Shown here one piece after another: positions 1 to 9,292 of a stretch of 61,151 nucleotides of DNA; the first letter of the stretch is position 1; each line of letters starts with the position of its first letter. This DNA is from DATJSJ01 sp035504175 (lineage in GTDB: Bacteria > Pseudomonadota > Alphaproteobacteria > Acetobacterales > Acetobacteraceae). Made by a program: the position numbers and the translations under genes. The notes under the pieces were generated by a model that did no database searches, was not told where the DNA came from, and saw nothing but the letters and a program-made list of their open reading frames with translations. The stretch covers positions 1 to 61,151 of the forward strand of contig DATJSJ010000308.1 in assembly GCA_035504175.1 (NCBI GenBank), in the 5' to 3' direction.

Positions 1-882
1 GGCGGCGCCGCGCCGCCGCGGCAGACCCGGCGGCAATTCCCGATCCCCGGCCCGTGGCGCGACCGGGCCGGCCGCTTCTCGGCCCTGAAGGCCGCGGTGT
101 TCCTCGCCGTGCTGATGCCCGGCGCGGTCGAGATCGCCTGGTGGATCGGCGGCGATCTCGGCGCACGACCGCTGAAGGCGGTGCTGCTGGCCGCGGGCCT
201 GTGGACCGTGCGCCTGCTGCTCATCACGCTGGCGATCACCCCGCTCCGCTTCCTCGGCCAATGGTCGCGCGTGATGCAGCTGCGCCGCATGCTCGGCGTC
301 GCCACCATGGCCTACGCGCTGGCGCACTTCAGTCTCTATATCGCGGACGAGAACTTTCGCCTCGTTACGGTGGCGCTGGAGATCGTCCGGCACATCTACC
401 TCACGATCGGCTTCGTCGCACTGCTCGGGCTGGTCACGCTGGGCGTGACCTCGACCGACGGCTGGGTGCGGCGGCTCGGCCGGCGATGGAAGACGCTGCA
501 CCGGCTGGTCTACGGCATCGCGGTGCTCGGATTGCTGCATTTCTTCATGCAGGCGAAGCTCAACGTCTCGCCGGCGGTGCTGATGGCCGGGTGCTTCGTC
601 TGGCTGATGCTGTGGCGGGTGCTGCCGGATCGCATCCGGGTGCGCGGCTGGGCGGTGCTGGCACTGGCCCCGGTCGCGGCGGCGATCACGGCCGGCCTGG
701 AATATGCCTGGTACGGCATCGCCACGCGCATCGACCCGATGCGCGTGCTCGACGCCAATTTCAGCCTGGCGCACGGCCCGCGCCCGGCGGTGTGGATCGG
801 CATCGCCGGCCTGGCCATCGCCGTCGCGGTGCTGCTTCGCCGGCTCGAGGTGATGCTGCAGGATCGCCGCCGCGCGGCCTGA
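1..882 (+). CDS. msrQ: MsrQ-like haem-binding membrane subunit of the protein-methionine-sulfoxide reductase, 5' partial
   Basis: MsrQ is the inner-membrane b-type haem subunit that passes quinone electrons to the periplasmic reductase MsrP, which repairs oxidised methionine. The frame is open from base 1, and the first in-window start-like codon (GTG 97) falls inside family-typical sequence: the codons before it read PWRDRAGRFSALKA, which looks like a normal MsrQ N-terminus. The true start is therefore probably upstream of the window. About six hydrophobic helices are visible, with conserved His residues in the LAHFSLY and LHRLVYG segments, as expected for a ferric-reductase-like haem domain. 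MsrP would be expected just upstream, outside the window. The family call is confident; the start is not determinable here. Confidence 0.85.
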   Translation, partial: GGAAPPRQTRRQFPIPGPWRDRAGRFSALKAAVFLAVLMPGAVEIAWWIGGDLGARPLKAVLLAAGLWTVRLLLITLAITPLRFLGQWSRVMQLRRMLGVATMAYALAHFSLYIADENFRLVTVALEIVRHIYLTIGFVALLGLVTLGVTSTDGWVRRLGRRWKTLHRLVYGIAVLGLLHFFMQAKLNVSPAVLMAGCFVWLMLWRVLPDRIRVRGWAVLALAPVAAAITAGLEYAWYGIATRIDPMRVLDANFSLAHGPRPAVWIGIAGLAIAVAVLLRRLEVMLQDRRRAA

Positions 883-997
883 TGACGCGGCTTGGCGGGG
901 ATCGTTCCGGCCCGCCTGGAATCCGGTCCGGCCGCCGCCTTTCGCCGTAACGCATCCGGCGATCCCGACGCAGGCGATCGTGATCCCGGCTGCCGCG

Positions 998-3226
998 TCA
1001 GGCGGCGTCGCGCCCGGTCGCCGGTGGCAGGACGCCGCCGGCGCGCACCAGGGCAAGGAAATCCGTCTCCTCCAGCGGATGGCTGAGCAGGAAGCCCTGG
1101 CCGATCTGGCAGCCCAGCGCCAGCAGCATGTCACGCTCGGCGACGCTTTCGATCCCTTCCGCGGTCACCGTGACGTCGAGTGCCGCGCCGACCTTCAGGA
1201 TCGCCTCCATGATAGCCTGGTTGTAGGCGTTGAGCTCGATGTTCTGCACGAAGCCGCGGTCGACCTTGATCTCGGTCATCGGGAAGCTGCGCAAATAGCG
1301 CAGCGAGGAATAGCCGGTGCCGAAATCGTCGATCGAGATGCCGAAGCCCATGTTGCGCAGGCGTCGCAGGCCGGCGGCGAACTCGCCGGAGGGAGCGGCG
1401 AACACCGTCTCGGTCAGCTCCAGCGTCAGCCATGACGGGTCGGCGCCGGATTCCAGCACCAGGCGCTGCAGCACCTGGCTGAAGCCGCGGCCGCGGAACT
1501 GCACCTGCGAGACATTGATCGAGATTTCCAGCGGCACTTCGCGATCCCGGTTCACCGCGACCGCGAAGCGCGCCGCCTTCTTCAGCGCGATCTCGCCGAG
1601 GTCGCGGATCAGACTCGACTGCTCGGCGGCGGCGATGAATCGCGCCGGCGGTTGCATGCCGAACAGCGGATGGCGCCAGCGCAGCAGCGCCTCGGCGCCG
1701 ACGACGCGGCCGGTCGGCAGATGCACCTTGGGCTGGTAGTGCAGCAGGAAATCGCCATTGGCGACTGCCTGGTGCATCTCGCCGGTCAGCCGCATGCGGC
1801 CGCGGATCATCGCCTCGATCGAGGGCTCGAAGCGCCGCGCCTCCTCGGGCCCGGCCTCGCGCGCTTCATGCAGCGCCACCATGGCCTGGCGGACCAGCAC
1901 GCCGGCATCGCCGGCATGCTCGGCGACGACGTAGCCGGCGGCGAAGCGGGCATCGAAGGTGAACCCGGGCAGCACGAAGCGCTCCGCCAGTGCCGCGCGC
2001 ACCGGACCCAGCACCTGATCGGCGGCGTATTCGTCGGCGATCGCGACCGCCAGGGCGAATTCGTCGCCGCCGATGCGGCCGATCAGCGCTTCGGGCGCCA
2101 TCCGCGTCAGCCGCCGCGCCACGAGCTCGAGCAGCGCATCGGCCATCTCGAACCCGCCGGTCGCGGTGATGTCGTTGAAGTTCTGCATGTCGACGATTGC
2201 GACCAGCACGAACTCGGTATCCGGCGCTTCGAGGATCTCGCCGAGGCGCTCGATGAACCGTGTCCGGTTGTCGAGCCCGGTCAGCGCATCGGTGCCGGTC
2301 TGGCGTTCGAGTGCCACGGCCAGCTGCGTGTGCTCGGTGACGTCGCGCATGATGCCGACGTAATGCGTCAGCGCGCCGGCCGCGTCGCGCACCGGCGCGA
2401 GCGTCAGCTGGTTCCAGAACATGGCGCCGCTTTTGCGGTAGTTGCGCAGCGTGACGCTGACCGGCTCACCCTTGGCGACCGCGTCGCGAACCGCCGCAAG
2501 TTCCGGCTGGTTGCGGTCATTGGCCTGCAGATAGCGGCAGTTGCGGCCGAGTGCTTCGGCGGCGCTGTAGCCGGTGATCTCCTCGAAGGCCGGATTGACC
2601 GCGACCGCCGGCTCGCCCGGGCGCCGCATGTCGCTGATCACGATGCCATCGGCGGCAATTGCGAAGATCCGCTCATGGATCCGCACGGTCTCGCGCGACT
2701 CTTCGGCCGCGGTGGCGTCCGCGGCACCGAGCGCCCAGCCCGCCGCCGGCGCGGCCAGTCGCACCGATCGCAGCGCGATCCGGCGGGATTGAGGCAGGTG
2801 CAGCACAAGTTCGACCGCGCCGGTCTCCGGCCGCAGCGCATTGCCCTCCGGCAGCGCCGCTGCGGCCACGGCGTCGATCGTCAGCGGCTGCCCCTCCGGC
2901 ACGACCGCCGCCAGCAGGGTGTGGAACGCCTGGTTGGCGTCGCGCACCAGACCATCCGCATCGGTCAGGGCGAGGCCGCCCGGCGCCGCCTCCTCGAGAC
3001 CCGCCCGCTCCGCGGCGGCGAGGGCGCGCTCGTGCGCCGGACGGCGCAGCAGCACCACCAGCGCCGCCGCGCCGACCAGCAGGAAGGAGAGGATGGCAAG
3101 CAGCCCGACTGCCGTGAACCGGCCGTGCCACAGGCCGCCAGCACTCAGCCACACCAATCCGATCAGCACATAGGCCGCCGCCGCGGCAAGCCCACGCCGC
3201 CCAGCCCGGCCCGTCGGCCAGTTCAT
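998..3226 (-). CDS. Membrane-anchored LOV/PAS-GGDEF-EAL cyclic-di-GMP signalling protein
   Basis: This is a likely blue-light or redox-responsive c-di-GMP enzyme. With the ATG at 3226 (742 residues) the order is two membrane helices (about 13-31 and 39-60), a weak PAS region, a LOV-type PAS (about 185-300), GGDEF (about 310-470) and EAL (about 485-735). The LOV core has GRNCRYLQ with the photoactive Cys near 230 and flavin-contacting Asn residues in NYRK and FWN (near 262 and 272). The usual Gln before RDVTE is Met (near 293). The GGDEF motif is intact (386-390), but the first metal/substrate segment reads VDMQNFNDITATGGF instead of a DxD...FKxIND...GH pattern, so cyclase activity is doubtful. 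EALLRW, DDFGTGYSS and TAEGIE are intact, so phosphodiesterase activity is likely. The frame stays open upstream to about 3409, but that extension lacks domain character. Confidence 0.9.
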   Translation of the reverse strand: MNWPTGRAGRRGLAAAAAYVLIGLVWLSAGGLWHGRFTAVGLLAILSFLLVGAAALVVLLRRPAHERALAAAERAGLEEAAPGGLALTDADGLVRDANQAFHTLLAAVVPEGQPLTIDAVAAAALPEGNALRPETGAVELVLHLPQSRRIALRSVRLAAPAAGWALGAADATAAEESRETVRIHERIFAIAADGIVISDMRRPGEPAVAVNPAFEEITGYSAAEALGRNCRYLQANDRNQPELAAVRDAVAKGEPVSVTLRNYRKSGAMFWNQLTLAPVRDAAGALTHYVGIMRDVTEHTQLAVALERQTGTDALTGLDNRTRFIERLGEILEAPDTEFVLVAIVDMQNFNDITATGGFEMADALLELVARRLTRMAPEALIGRIGGDEFALAVAIADEYAADQVLGPVRAALAERFVLPGFTFDARFAAGYVVAEHAGDAGVLVRQAMVALHEAREAGPEEARRFEPSIEAMIRGRMRLTGEMHQAVANGDFLLHYQPKVHLPTGRVVGAEALLRWRHPLFGMQPPARFIAAAEQSSLIRDLGEIALKKAARFAVAVNRDREVPLEISINVSQVQFRGRGFSQVLQRLVLESGADPSWLTLELTETVFAAPSGEFAAGLRRLRNMGFGISIDDFGTGYSSLRYLRSFPMTEIKVDRGFVQNIELNAYNQAIMEAILKVGAALDVTVTAEGIESVAERDMLLALGCQIGQGFLLSHPLEETDFLALVRAGGVLPPATGRDAA

Positions 3227-3518
3227 GGTCGACGCCGGTGAGGAGGTCCCGGCTCCCAAGGTGCCGGCATGCCCCGCCGTCGCGCAGGGCTGGCCACGGT
3301 TCCGCGGCTGCTCAACCGGCTCATCCTGACTAGGTGCCTGCAGCTTGAGGGACGATTCGCCGGGCGACGTTATCGCGGCGTTATGGCTGCGGCAATCCAG
3401 CGGCGCCATGCCATTGCAATCGCGGCGCTAGCGGGACCGAGGCGGGAACCGGCGGTTGTACGCCGCGTCGGGACGTCATGCGTGATCGCCTCGCCTCACT
3501 CTGGCCCGCCCGAGCGGC

Positions 3519-4616
3519 ATGCCTTCCCCAAGCTTGAACGTCCGGCTCCTGGTCGCCGTCATCGCCGTCGGCCTGGCACTGTGGCTGCTGTCGGACGTCG
3601 TGCTGCTGATCTTCCTCGCGGTCCTGATCGCCATCATGCTGCGCGGCCTGTCCGACGCACTGACCCGGCACAGCGGGCTGCCGACCGGCTGGTCGCTGGC
3701 ATTGGTGTCGCTGCTGGTGCTCGCCGCCGGGCTGGGCCTCGCCTGGTGGGTGGGTCCGCGCTTTGCGCAGCAGGGAGTGCAGCTCTGGTCCGAACTTGAC
3801 GGCCGCCTCTCGGCCCTGCGCCAGCGCTACGGCGACACGCCGTTCGGCCACCTGATCTTCCACCAGTTGCAGTCGCTGCAGCACGGCGATGTCGCGCTGA
3901 TCGGCTCGGTGCGCAGCGTCGTGACGTCGACGATCGGGCTGCTCGGCACCGGGCTGATCGTGCTGGTCACCGCGCTCTATCTCGCCATCGACCCGCGCCT
4001 GTACATGAACGGCGCGATCGCGCTGCTGCCGCTGCATTATCGGGGCCGGGCGCGCGAGATCATGCTCGAGATCGGCCACGCGCTGCGCTGGTGGCTGCTC
4101 GGCCAGGCGATCGACATGGTGGTGGTGGGCGTGCTGGCCGGAATCGGGCTCGAGCTGCTCGGCATCCCGCTTGCGCTCGCGCTCGCCGTCGTCGCTGGGG
4201 TGCTGACCTTCGTGCCGTATTTCGGCGCCATCGCGGCCAGCATTCCCGGCGTGATCGTGGCGCTGAGCGTGAGCTGGTCGGCGGCTCTCTGGGTCATCGG
4301 CATCTTCCTGATCTGCCATGGCGTCGAGGGCTATCTGGTGGCGCCGCTGGTGCAGCGGCGCACCGTGCATTTGCCGCCGGCACTGACCATCCTGTCGATG
4401 ACGGTCCTCGGCGCGATCTACGGTGTGTTCGGCGTGGTGCTGGCGACGCCGCTGGTGGCGGCGGCGCTCGTCCTGACGCGCGAGGCCTATGTGCGCGACA
4501 TGCTCGGCGACACGACGATCCGCCGCTTCGTCGGACTGAACGAGGCGTCGCTGCCGCACGCGCGAAGCCCCGGTGTGATCCGGCTCATAGGGCGGAAAAT
4601 GGTTACCCGGCAGTAA
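3519..4616 (+). CDS. AI-2E family (PerM/TqsA-like) transporter
   Basis: This is a 365-residue inner-membrane protein of the AI-2E transporter superfamily. Members export small molecules or act in Na+/H+ exchange, and the substrate cannot be read from sequence. Seven or eight hydrophobic segments are visible: a pair at the N-terminus, a soluble stretch at about 80-130, then a C-terminal block. That block contains the family-typical LTFVPYFGAIAASIPG segment and a final GVFGVVLATPLVAAALVL helix. The protein is full length. It starts at ATG 3519, shortly after the divergent c-di-GMP gene, and is followed by an exported small protein with its own ribosome binding site. Confidence 0.85.
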   Translation: MPSPSLNVRLLVAVIAVGLALWLLSDVVLLIFLAVLIAIMLRGLSDALTRHSGLPTGWSLALVSLLVLAAGLGLAWWVGPRFAQQGVQLWSELDGRLSALRQRYGDTPFGHLIFHQLQSLQHGDVALIGSVRSVVTSTIGLLGTGLIVLVTALYLAIDPRLYMNGAIALLPLHYRGRAREIMLEIGHALRWWLLGQAIDMVVVGVLAGIGLELLGIPLALALAVVAGVLTFVPYFGAIAASIPGVIVALSVSWSAALWVIGIFLICHGVEGYLVAPLVQRRTVHLPPALTILSMTVLGAIYGVFGVVLATPLVAAALVLTREAYVRDMLGDTTIRRFVGLNEASLPHARSPGVIRLIGRKMVTRQ

Positions 4617-4669
4617 CGGTGCGCGCGCCGGCGCTTCCGGTATCCGACTCCGTTCGGGGAGCAACAAAA

Positions 4670-5047
4670 ATGTTGGAACGCAAGACGCTGACCGGTCTGG
4701 CGATCGCCGCCGCGCTGACCTGCGCCGCCGGCGTCGCCGGTGCCGAGCAACTGTCGCCGATGGCCGGCCGCACGGTGGCGCTGGCCGAGGCCCGCGGCGT
4801 CGTCTTCTACACCGCGGAGAAGGACGGATATCGCCTCGTCGCCACCTTCGTTGCGGCACCCGGGGCGCGGCCGATCCGCTTCGTCACCACGCTGGCGCCG
4901 GAGCAACGCACGACGATCTCCGTGCCGCAGGGCGTGGGCGAGCCGGCGATCGAGGTGACGTTTGCGCGTCAGGGTGACCGCATGGTGGTGAACGATTCGC
5001 GCAATACGCCGGCAGTCGTGGCCGACCGGCGCTCTGCCGGGGAGTGA
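4670..5047 (+). CDS. Small exported protein of unknown function
   Basis: This is a 125-residue protein with a clear Sec signal peptide: MLERK, then a hydrophobic stretch ending in AGVAGAEQ, with probable cleavage after about residue 24. The mature part of about 100 residues is predicted mainly beta, has no Cys, and resembles no enzyme I recognise. I chose ATG 4670 because GGGGAG lies just upstream (4657-4662) and the signal peptide begins there; the frame is open much further upstream only as a shadow of the permease gene. It may be co-transcribed with the preceding transporter (53-bp gap), which would suggest a periplasmic or envelope role. That is inference only. Confidence 0.7.
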   Translation: MLERKTLTGLAIAAALTCAAGVAGAEQLSPMAGRTVALAEARGVVFYTAEKDGYRLVATFVAAPGARPIRFVTTLAPEQRTTISVPQGVGEPAIEVTFARQGDRMVVNDSRNTPAVVADRRSAGE

Positions 5048-5203
5048 CCCGCCACCCGACCGTCGTGATCGCGCCTTAGCCTATCGCGGCTATCGGGCGC
5101 GTCGGCGCGGCGCGACGCGACCGGGCCGCCGCCGGCACGGCGCTTGCGTGGGCTTGCCATGCGCGCGGCCGGAATGCCGGGGCGCGCATGGAGGCCGAAC
5201 CGG

Positions 5204-5893
5204 ATGACCCGCGCAGTTCCATCGAGCGCACTCGCCGCCAACCTCGCCGCCGCCACCTCTGCCGCCAATTCCGCCGCCGCGAGCCCGACCTCGCCGCAGG
5301 CCGCGGCCGGGGGCGCGGCGAAGCCGACGCATCATGGCATCAGGTTCGGCGACGTCCTGTCGGCGCTCAACCCGCTGCAATATCTGCCGGTGGTGGGCAT
5401 GATCTACCGGGCGGTCACGGGTGACACGATTCCCGAGTCACTGCGCACGTTCGGCAGCCTGGTGGTCAGCGGGCTGATGGGCGGGCCGGTTGGCATCGTC
5501 ACCAGCATCGCGACCACGATCGCGGAGAAGGCGACCGGCATCGACCCGGAGCGGATCGGCCACGCCGTTCTCGCTGATCTCGGGCTGGCCGCGCCGTTGG
5601 GAAAGGCCGTCGCCAGCGCCCGCGAAGCGGCGCGCCCGGTCGCGGCCGCAACGCCATCCGCTGGTCCGACGAAGGCGCCGGCAGTCAAATCCGCGTCCGC
5701 GCCCGCGGCGGGGCCGGGAAACGCAGCGGATCTGGGCTGGAGCACCAAGGCCCTGACGACGGCCGGGGTCACCATGGCCGGGGGTGGCATACCGCTTCTG
5801 GGCGCGCTGCGCGGGGCCGACGCGCTGAATGCGCTGGAGCTGAGCCGGGTGCGGACGGCGATGGCCGCCTACGGGCGCGTTGGGGTCGCCTGA
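5204..5893 (+). CDS. Conserved hypothetical protein, Ala-rich with a central glycine-rich hydrophobic segment
   Basis: From ATG 5204 the protein has about 229 residues. It begins with an Ala/Ser/Pro-rich low-complexity tail, then a segment FGDVLSALNPLQYLPVVGMIYR. A Gly/Thr-rich hydrophobic part (GSLVVSGLMGGPVGIVTSIA), a second Ala/Pro linker and a C-terminal helical part follow. I recognise the general pattern as a conserved alphaproteobacterial hypothetical but no domain. Codon use matches the neighbours and the reading frame is intact. An upstream TTG (5144) is possible but adds only unconserved-looking residues. The hydrophobic segments could be membrane-associated; the function is unknown. 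Confidence 0.6.
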   Translation: MTRAVPSSALAANLAAATSAANSAAASPTSPQAAAGGAAKPTHHGIRFGDVLSALNPLQYLPVVGMIYRAVTGDTIPESLRTFGSLVVSGLMGGPVGIVTSIATTIAEKATGIDPERIGHAVLADLGLAAPLGKAVASAREAARPVAAATPSAGPTKAPAVKSASAPAAGPGNAADLGWSTKALTTAGVTMAGGGIPLLGALRGADALNALELSRVRTAMAAYGRVGVA

Positions 5894-6021
5894 GAACGGC
5901 ACCGGCAGATCAGCGCGGGCGGGTGATGCCCGCCGACGGCCCCGGACTCAAGCGCACCAGGCTTTCGCGGAGCACGACGAAGCCCCTGCCGCAATGCTGC
6001 GTTGCGGGCCATATCTGACGC

Positions 6022-7515
6022 ATGCTCAAGGACCGCTCCGCGCTCGGCCGGACCACGCCGATCCTGCTCGCCGCCGGCCTGCTGGGGCTGCTGGCGATTG
6101 CCGCGGCGTCGCTATGGATGGCCGAGCGTGACGCGGCGCTGAGCGCGCGCGTCGCCGAGGCGCAGGCGCTGCGGGTTGCGGCGCTCGACGTGCGCAATCA
6201 GCTCCAGGACGCCGAGACCGGCCAGCGCGGGTATCTCCTGACCGGCGATCCCGCCTATCGGGCGCCCTATGACGCGGCACACCGACATCTGCCGCAAGCG
6301 CTGACGACACTGCTCGCCGCCAGCACGCCCGACCCCGTCTTGCACCGGCTGAGCGAAGGGATTGCCGCGGTGGCGCGGGCCAAGATGGCCGAGCTCACCC
6401 GCACCGTCACCTTGGCCGAAGCGGGGAACCTTCATGCAGCGCTGGACGTGCTGCGCCAGGGCAGCGGCAAGGCGCTGATGGACCAGGCGCGCGACCTGCT
6501 CGATCAGGCACTCACACGGATCGATGCGCGGGTGCAGGGATCGAGCCGCTTGCTGTCCGGCAGCCGCGCCCTGCTGCTCGGACTGACCGCGTTCGGCGTG
6601 CTGCTGATCGTGGCCGTCGCGGTGATCGCCATCCTGGTGGTCGGGCGCAGCACGCGCGCGCTGAACCGGGCCCACGACCTGCTGGCGACCGCCAATCTCG
6701 GACTGGAGGCACGGGTGCGCGAGCGCACGGCTGCCCTCGAGCAGGCCAACGAGGAGGTGCAGCGCTTCGCCTACATCGTCTCGCATGATCTGCGAGCGCC
6801 GCTGGTCAACGTCATGGGCTTCACGGCGGAGCTGGAAATCGGGCTCGCCAGCGTCCAGGCGCTGGTGGAAACGGTGGAGGTCGAGGCGCCCGAGCTGGTC
6901 TCGCGGGAGGCCCGCGATGCGGTGCGCGAGGACGTGCCTGAGGCGATCGGCTTCATCCGCTCCTCGACCGACCGGATGGACCGGTTGATCAATGCGATCC
7001 TGCGCATCTCGCGCGAGGGACGGCGGATGCTGGCGCCGGAACGGGTCGCGATGGGCGAGCTGTTCGCGCAGCTGGCGCCGACCGTGCGGCATCAGCTCGA
7101 GTTCGCCAATGGCGAGCTGGTGATCGAGCAGCCGCTGCCGGACCTGGTCGCCGATCGGCTCGCGCTCGAACAAATCTTCGGCAACCTGATCGACAACGCC
7201 GTCAAGTATCTCGATCCGGCGCGGCCGGGCCGGATCGTGATCCGCGGCCGCCGCGCCGGCGACGCCGCGATTTTCGAGGTCGAAGACAACGGGCGCGGCA
7301 TTCCGCAGGAGGATTATGAGCGGATTTTCGAGCTGTTCCGCCGCTCGGGCGCGCAGGACCGACCCGGTGAGGGGATCGGCCTGGCCCATGTCCGGGCGGT
7401 GCTGCGGCGGATCAATGGCTCGATTTCCTGCGAGTCCCGCGTCGGAGTAGGGTCGCTGTTCCGCATCACCCTGCCGCTTGCCCCGGTCCGAGCTGCCAAG
7501 GAGGCCACCGCGTGA
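6022..7515 (+). CDS. CHASE3-domain membrane sensor histidine kinase
   Basis: This is a 497-residue transmembrane sensor kinase. It has an N-terminal helix (about 13-33), a periplasmic CHASE3 region (about 40-178, including DAETGQRGYLLTGDPAY, the hallmark of CHASE3) and a second helix (about 184-207). A short linker, HisKA with SHDLRAPL (phospho-accepting His near 255) and HATPase_c with NLIDNAVKY and DNGRGIP follow. There is an unusually long acidic stretch between the His box and the rest of the dimerisation helices (about 278-315). It overlaps the next gene by 4 bp and that gene encodes a single-domain receiver, so the two very likely form a cognate pair. The architecture resembles kinases that partner CheY/Rcp1-like regulators. 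Confidence 0.9.
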   Translation: MLKDRSALGRTTPILLAAGLLGLLAIAAASLWMAERDAALSARVAEAQALRVAALDVRNQLQDAETGQRGYLLTGDPAYRAPYDAAHRHLPQALTTLLAASTPDPVLHRLSEGIAAVARAKMAELTRTVTLAEAGNLHAALDVLRQGSGKALMDQARDLLDQALTRIDARVQGSSRLLSGSRALLLGLTAFGVLLIVAVAVIAILVVGRSTRALNRAHDLLATANLGLEARVRERTAALEQANEEVQRFAYIVSHDLRAPLVNVMGFTAELEIGLASVQALVETVEVEAPELVSREARDAVREDVPEAIGFIRSSTDRMDRLINAILRISREGRRMLAPERVAMGELFAQLAPTVRHQLEFANGELVIEQPLPDLVADRLALEQIFGNLIDNAVKYLDPARPGRIVIRGRRAGDAAIFEVEDNGRGIPQEDYERIFELFRRSGAQDRPGEGIGLAHVRAVLRRINGSISCESRVGVGSLFRITLPLAPVRAAKEATA

Positions 7516-7946
7516 ACGCTGCCGCCCGCGCCGTGACCATCGTCATGGTAGAGGATGACGAAGGCCATGCCCGCCTGATCGAGAAGAACCTGGCGCGTGC
7601 CGGCGTCTCCAACGACGTCACGCATTTCACCAGCGGCACCGCGGCGCTCGAGTTCCTGTTCGGGCCGGAGCGCCGGACCGGCGAGCCGCTGCTGGTGCTG
7701 CTCGATCTCAACCTGCCGGATGTGAGCGGCATTACAATCCTGGAGCGGCTGAAGGCGAGCCGGGAATTGCAGCGCGCGCCGGTCATCGTGCTGACCACCA
7801 CGGACGACCAGCGCGAGATCCAGCGCTGCTACGATCTCGGCTGCAACGTCTATATCACCAAGCCGGTGAATTACGAGGCATTCGCCCAGGCGATCCGCCA
7901 GCTCGGCCTGTTCCTCGCGGTCATGCAGGTGCCCGAAAATTCGTGA
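7512..7946 (+). CDS. Single-domain CheY/Rcp1-like response regulator
   Basis: This is a 144-residue receiver domain with no output domain. The phospho-acceptor Asp is near 65 (VLLDLNLP), the acidic pair is in MVEDDEGH, the Thr is in VLTTTDD, and the Lys is in ITKPVNYE. The GTG start at 7512 overlaps the TGA of the upstream kinase (GTGA), a strong sign of translational coupling. Rcp1-like regulators of this size typically serve bacteriophytochrome or CHASE3 kinases. It probably passes phosphate to another component, such as the receiver-kinase fusion encoded next. Confidence 0.92.
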   Translation: MNAAARAVTIVMVEDDEGHARLIEKNLARAGVSNDVTHFTSGTAALEFLFGPERRTGEPLLVLLDLNLPDVSGITILERLKASRELQRAPVIVLTTTDDQREIQRCYDLGCNVYITKPVNYEAFAQAIRQLGLFLAVMQVPENS

Positions 7947-8012
7947 GCGGAAACGCGTGACCGAACATCCTTGAACCGGTCCTCACAGGTGTGACCTCAT
8001 GAGCGGGGCCGC

Positions 8013-9074
8013 ATGAGCGAGACTCGGACTCGCATCCTCTACATCGACGACGATCAGGCGCTCGGCCGGCTGGTGCAGCGTGATCTTCGGCGGCACGGCT
8101 ACGAGGTCGTGCTCGCCGCCAGCGGGCCGGAGGGCGAGGTCCTGGCCGGGCCCGGTTTCGCCGTGATCTGCGTCGATCACTACATGCCCGGAATGGACGG
8201 CATGCAGACGCTGGCGCGCCTGCGTGGCAAGCCCGACATGCCGCCGATCGTCTACGTGACCGGCTCCGAGGAAGGACGCCTCGCCGTCGCGGCGCTGCGC
8301 GCCGGGGCGGCCGACTACGTGATCAAGGAGACCGGCAACGAATTCCTGCACCTGCTGCGCGCAGCGCTGGAAAGCGCGATCGGGCGCGAGGCGCTGCGAC
8401 GGGAGAAGGAGCGCGCAGACGCGGCGATGCGCGCGGCGCTGGCGCGGGCGGAGGAACTGGCCTCGCAACGCCAGGCGCTGCTGCAGGAGGTCAACCACCG
8501 TGTCGCCAACAGCCTGCAGCTCATCGCCGCGCTGACCCAGTTGCAGGAGGCGAGCGTGACGGACGCCGCCGCGCGCAGCGCCTTGGCCGAAGTGCGCAAT
8601 CGCGTGCATGCCGTGGCGCAGGTGCATCGCCGGCTCTACACGTCTGATGATGTCCGTATCGTTGCGCTCGACGATTATCTGCGCGGGCTGGTCGAGGAGA
8701 TCCGCCGCTCGCTGGAGCGCGGCCATCGCTTCGTCTTCGCGCTGTCGCTGCAACCGATGACGGTGGCGACCGACACCGCGGTGTCGGTCGGCGTGGTCCT
8801 GGCCGAACTCGTCACCAACGCGGTGAAATATGCTTATCCCGAAGAGGAGGGAGGTCCGATCCGGGTGATGCTGACCCGTGAGGACGCCTCAGGGGTCCTG
8901 GCGGTCGAAGATGACGGCCGCGGCGCGCAGCTCGGCCCTGAGGCCGGCGCGGTCGGCAGCGGTGTCGGGCAGAAGATCATCCAGGCGATCGCCAGCGGCA
9001 TTCGCGGGCGCATCGATCGCGACGTGCGCGCTTTCGGCACCAGCGTGCGGTTCAGCTTCCCGCTCGGCCTCTGA
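8013..9074 (+). CDS. Response-regulator/histidine-kinase fusion (receiver plus HisKA_2-type kinase)
   Basis: This is a 353-residue soluble protein. It has an N-terminal receiver (about 7-122; Asp near 55 in ICVDHYMPGMDG), a coiled-coil linker (about 122-158), a HisKA_2-type dimerisation domain with EVNHRVANSLQLI (His near 162), and HATPase_c with ELVTNAVKYAYP and EDDGRG. HisKA_2/HWE kinases of this layout often act in alphaproteobacterial general stress or light responses. The gene follows the CHASE3 kinase and CheY-like regulator with a 66-bp gap. The three could form a short phosphorelay in which the receiver controls the attached kinase. The family assignment is firm; the relay order is inference. 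Confidence 0.9.
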   Translation: MSETRTRILYIDDDQALGRLVQRDLRRHGYEVVLAASGPEGEVLAGPGFAVICVDHYMPGMDGMQTLARLRGKPDMPPIVYVTGSEEGRLAVAALRAGAADYVIKETGNEFLHLLRAALESAIGREALRREKERADAAMRAALARAEELASQRQALLQEVNHRVANSLQLIAALTQLQEASVTDAAARSALAEVRNRVHAVAQVHRRLYTSDDVRIVALDDYLRGLVEEIRRSLERGHRFVFALSLQPMTVATDTAVSVGVVLAELVTNAVKYAYPEEEGGPIRVMLTREDASGVLAVEDDGRGAQLGPEAGAVGSGVGQKIIQAIASGIRGRIDRDVRAFGTSVRFSFPLGL

Positions 9075-9292
9075 ACCCGCAAACGGGCGGATCGTGCAGA
9101 GCGATCACGGTCCGACCCCGGAACGGGCCGGGGCGCGGCGAAGCGCACACAGATCCCGCGCGATGACGATCGGTGTCGGGTTTCTGTCATCCTTTGGAGT
9201 GCGAGGGTCGCGGGATTGCCCGCCGCCATTGCCGTAGCGGCCCGTACGGCGCACCTCCAATCGGCAAGGCGGCGCGGGCCGCCGCTTCGCGA

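Noticed and set aside
1652..3241. Long open frame opposite the LOV-GGDEF-EAL gene
   Set aside because: It is a composition shadow: very GC-rich third positions leave antisense frames open. Residues are His/Arg/Gln-rich without domains, and it lies fully within a real gene.
6112..7389. 425-codon antisense frame opposite the CHASE3 kinase
   Set aside because: Same shadow effect; the sense frame has complete kinase domains.
7984..7997. TCACAGGTGTGA-like palindrome before the receiver-kinase fusion
   Set aside because: The arms are in the opposite order to the CRP-like boxes and the inner bases do not match; likely chance.
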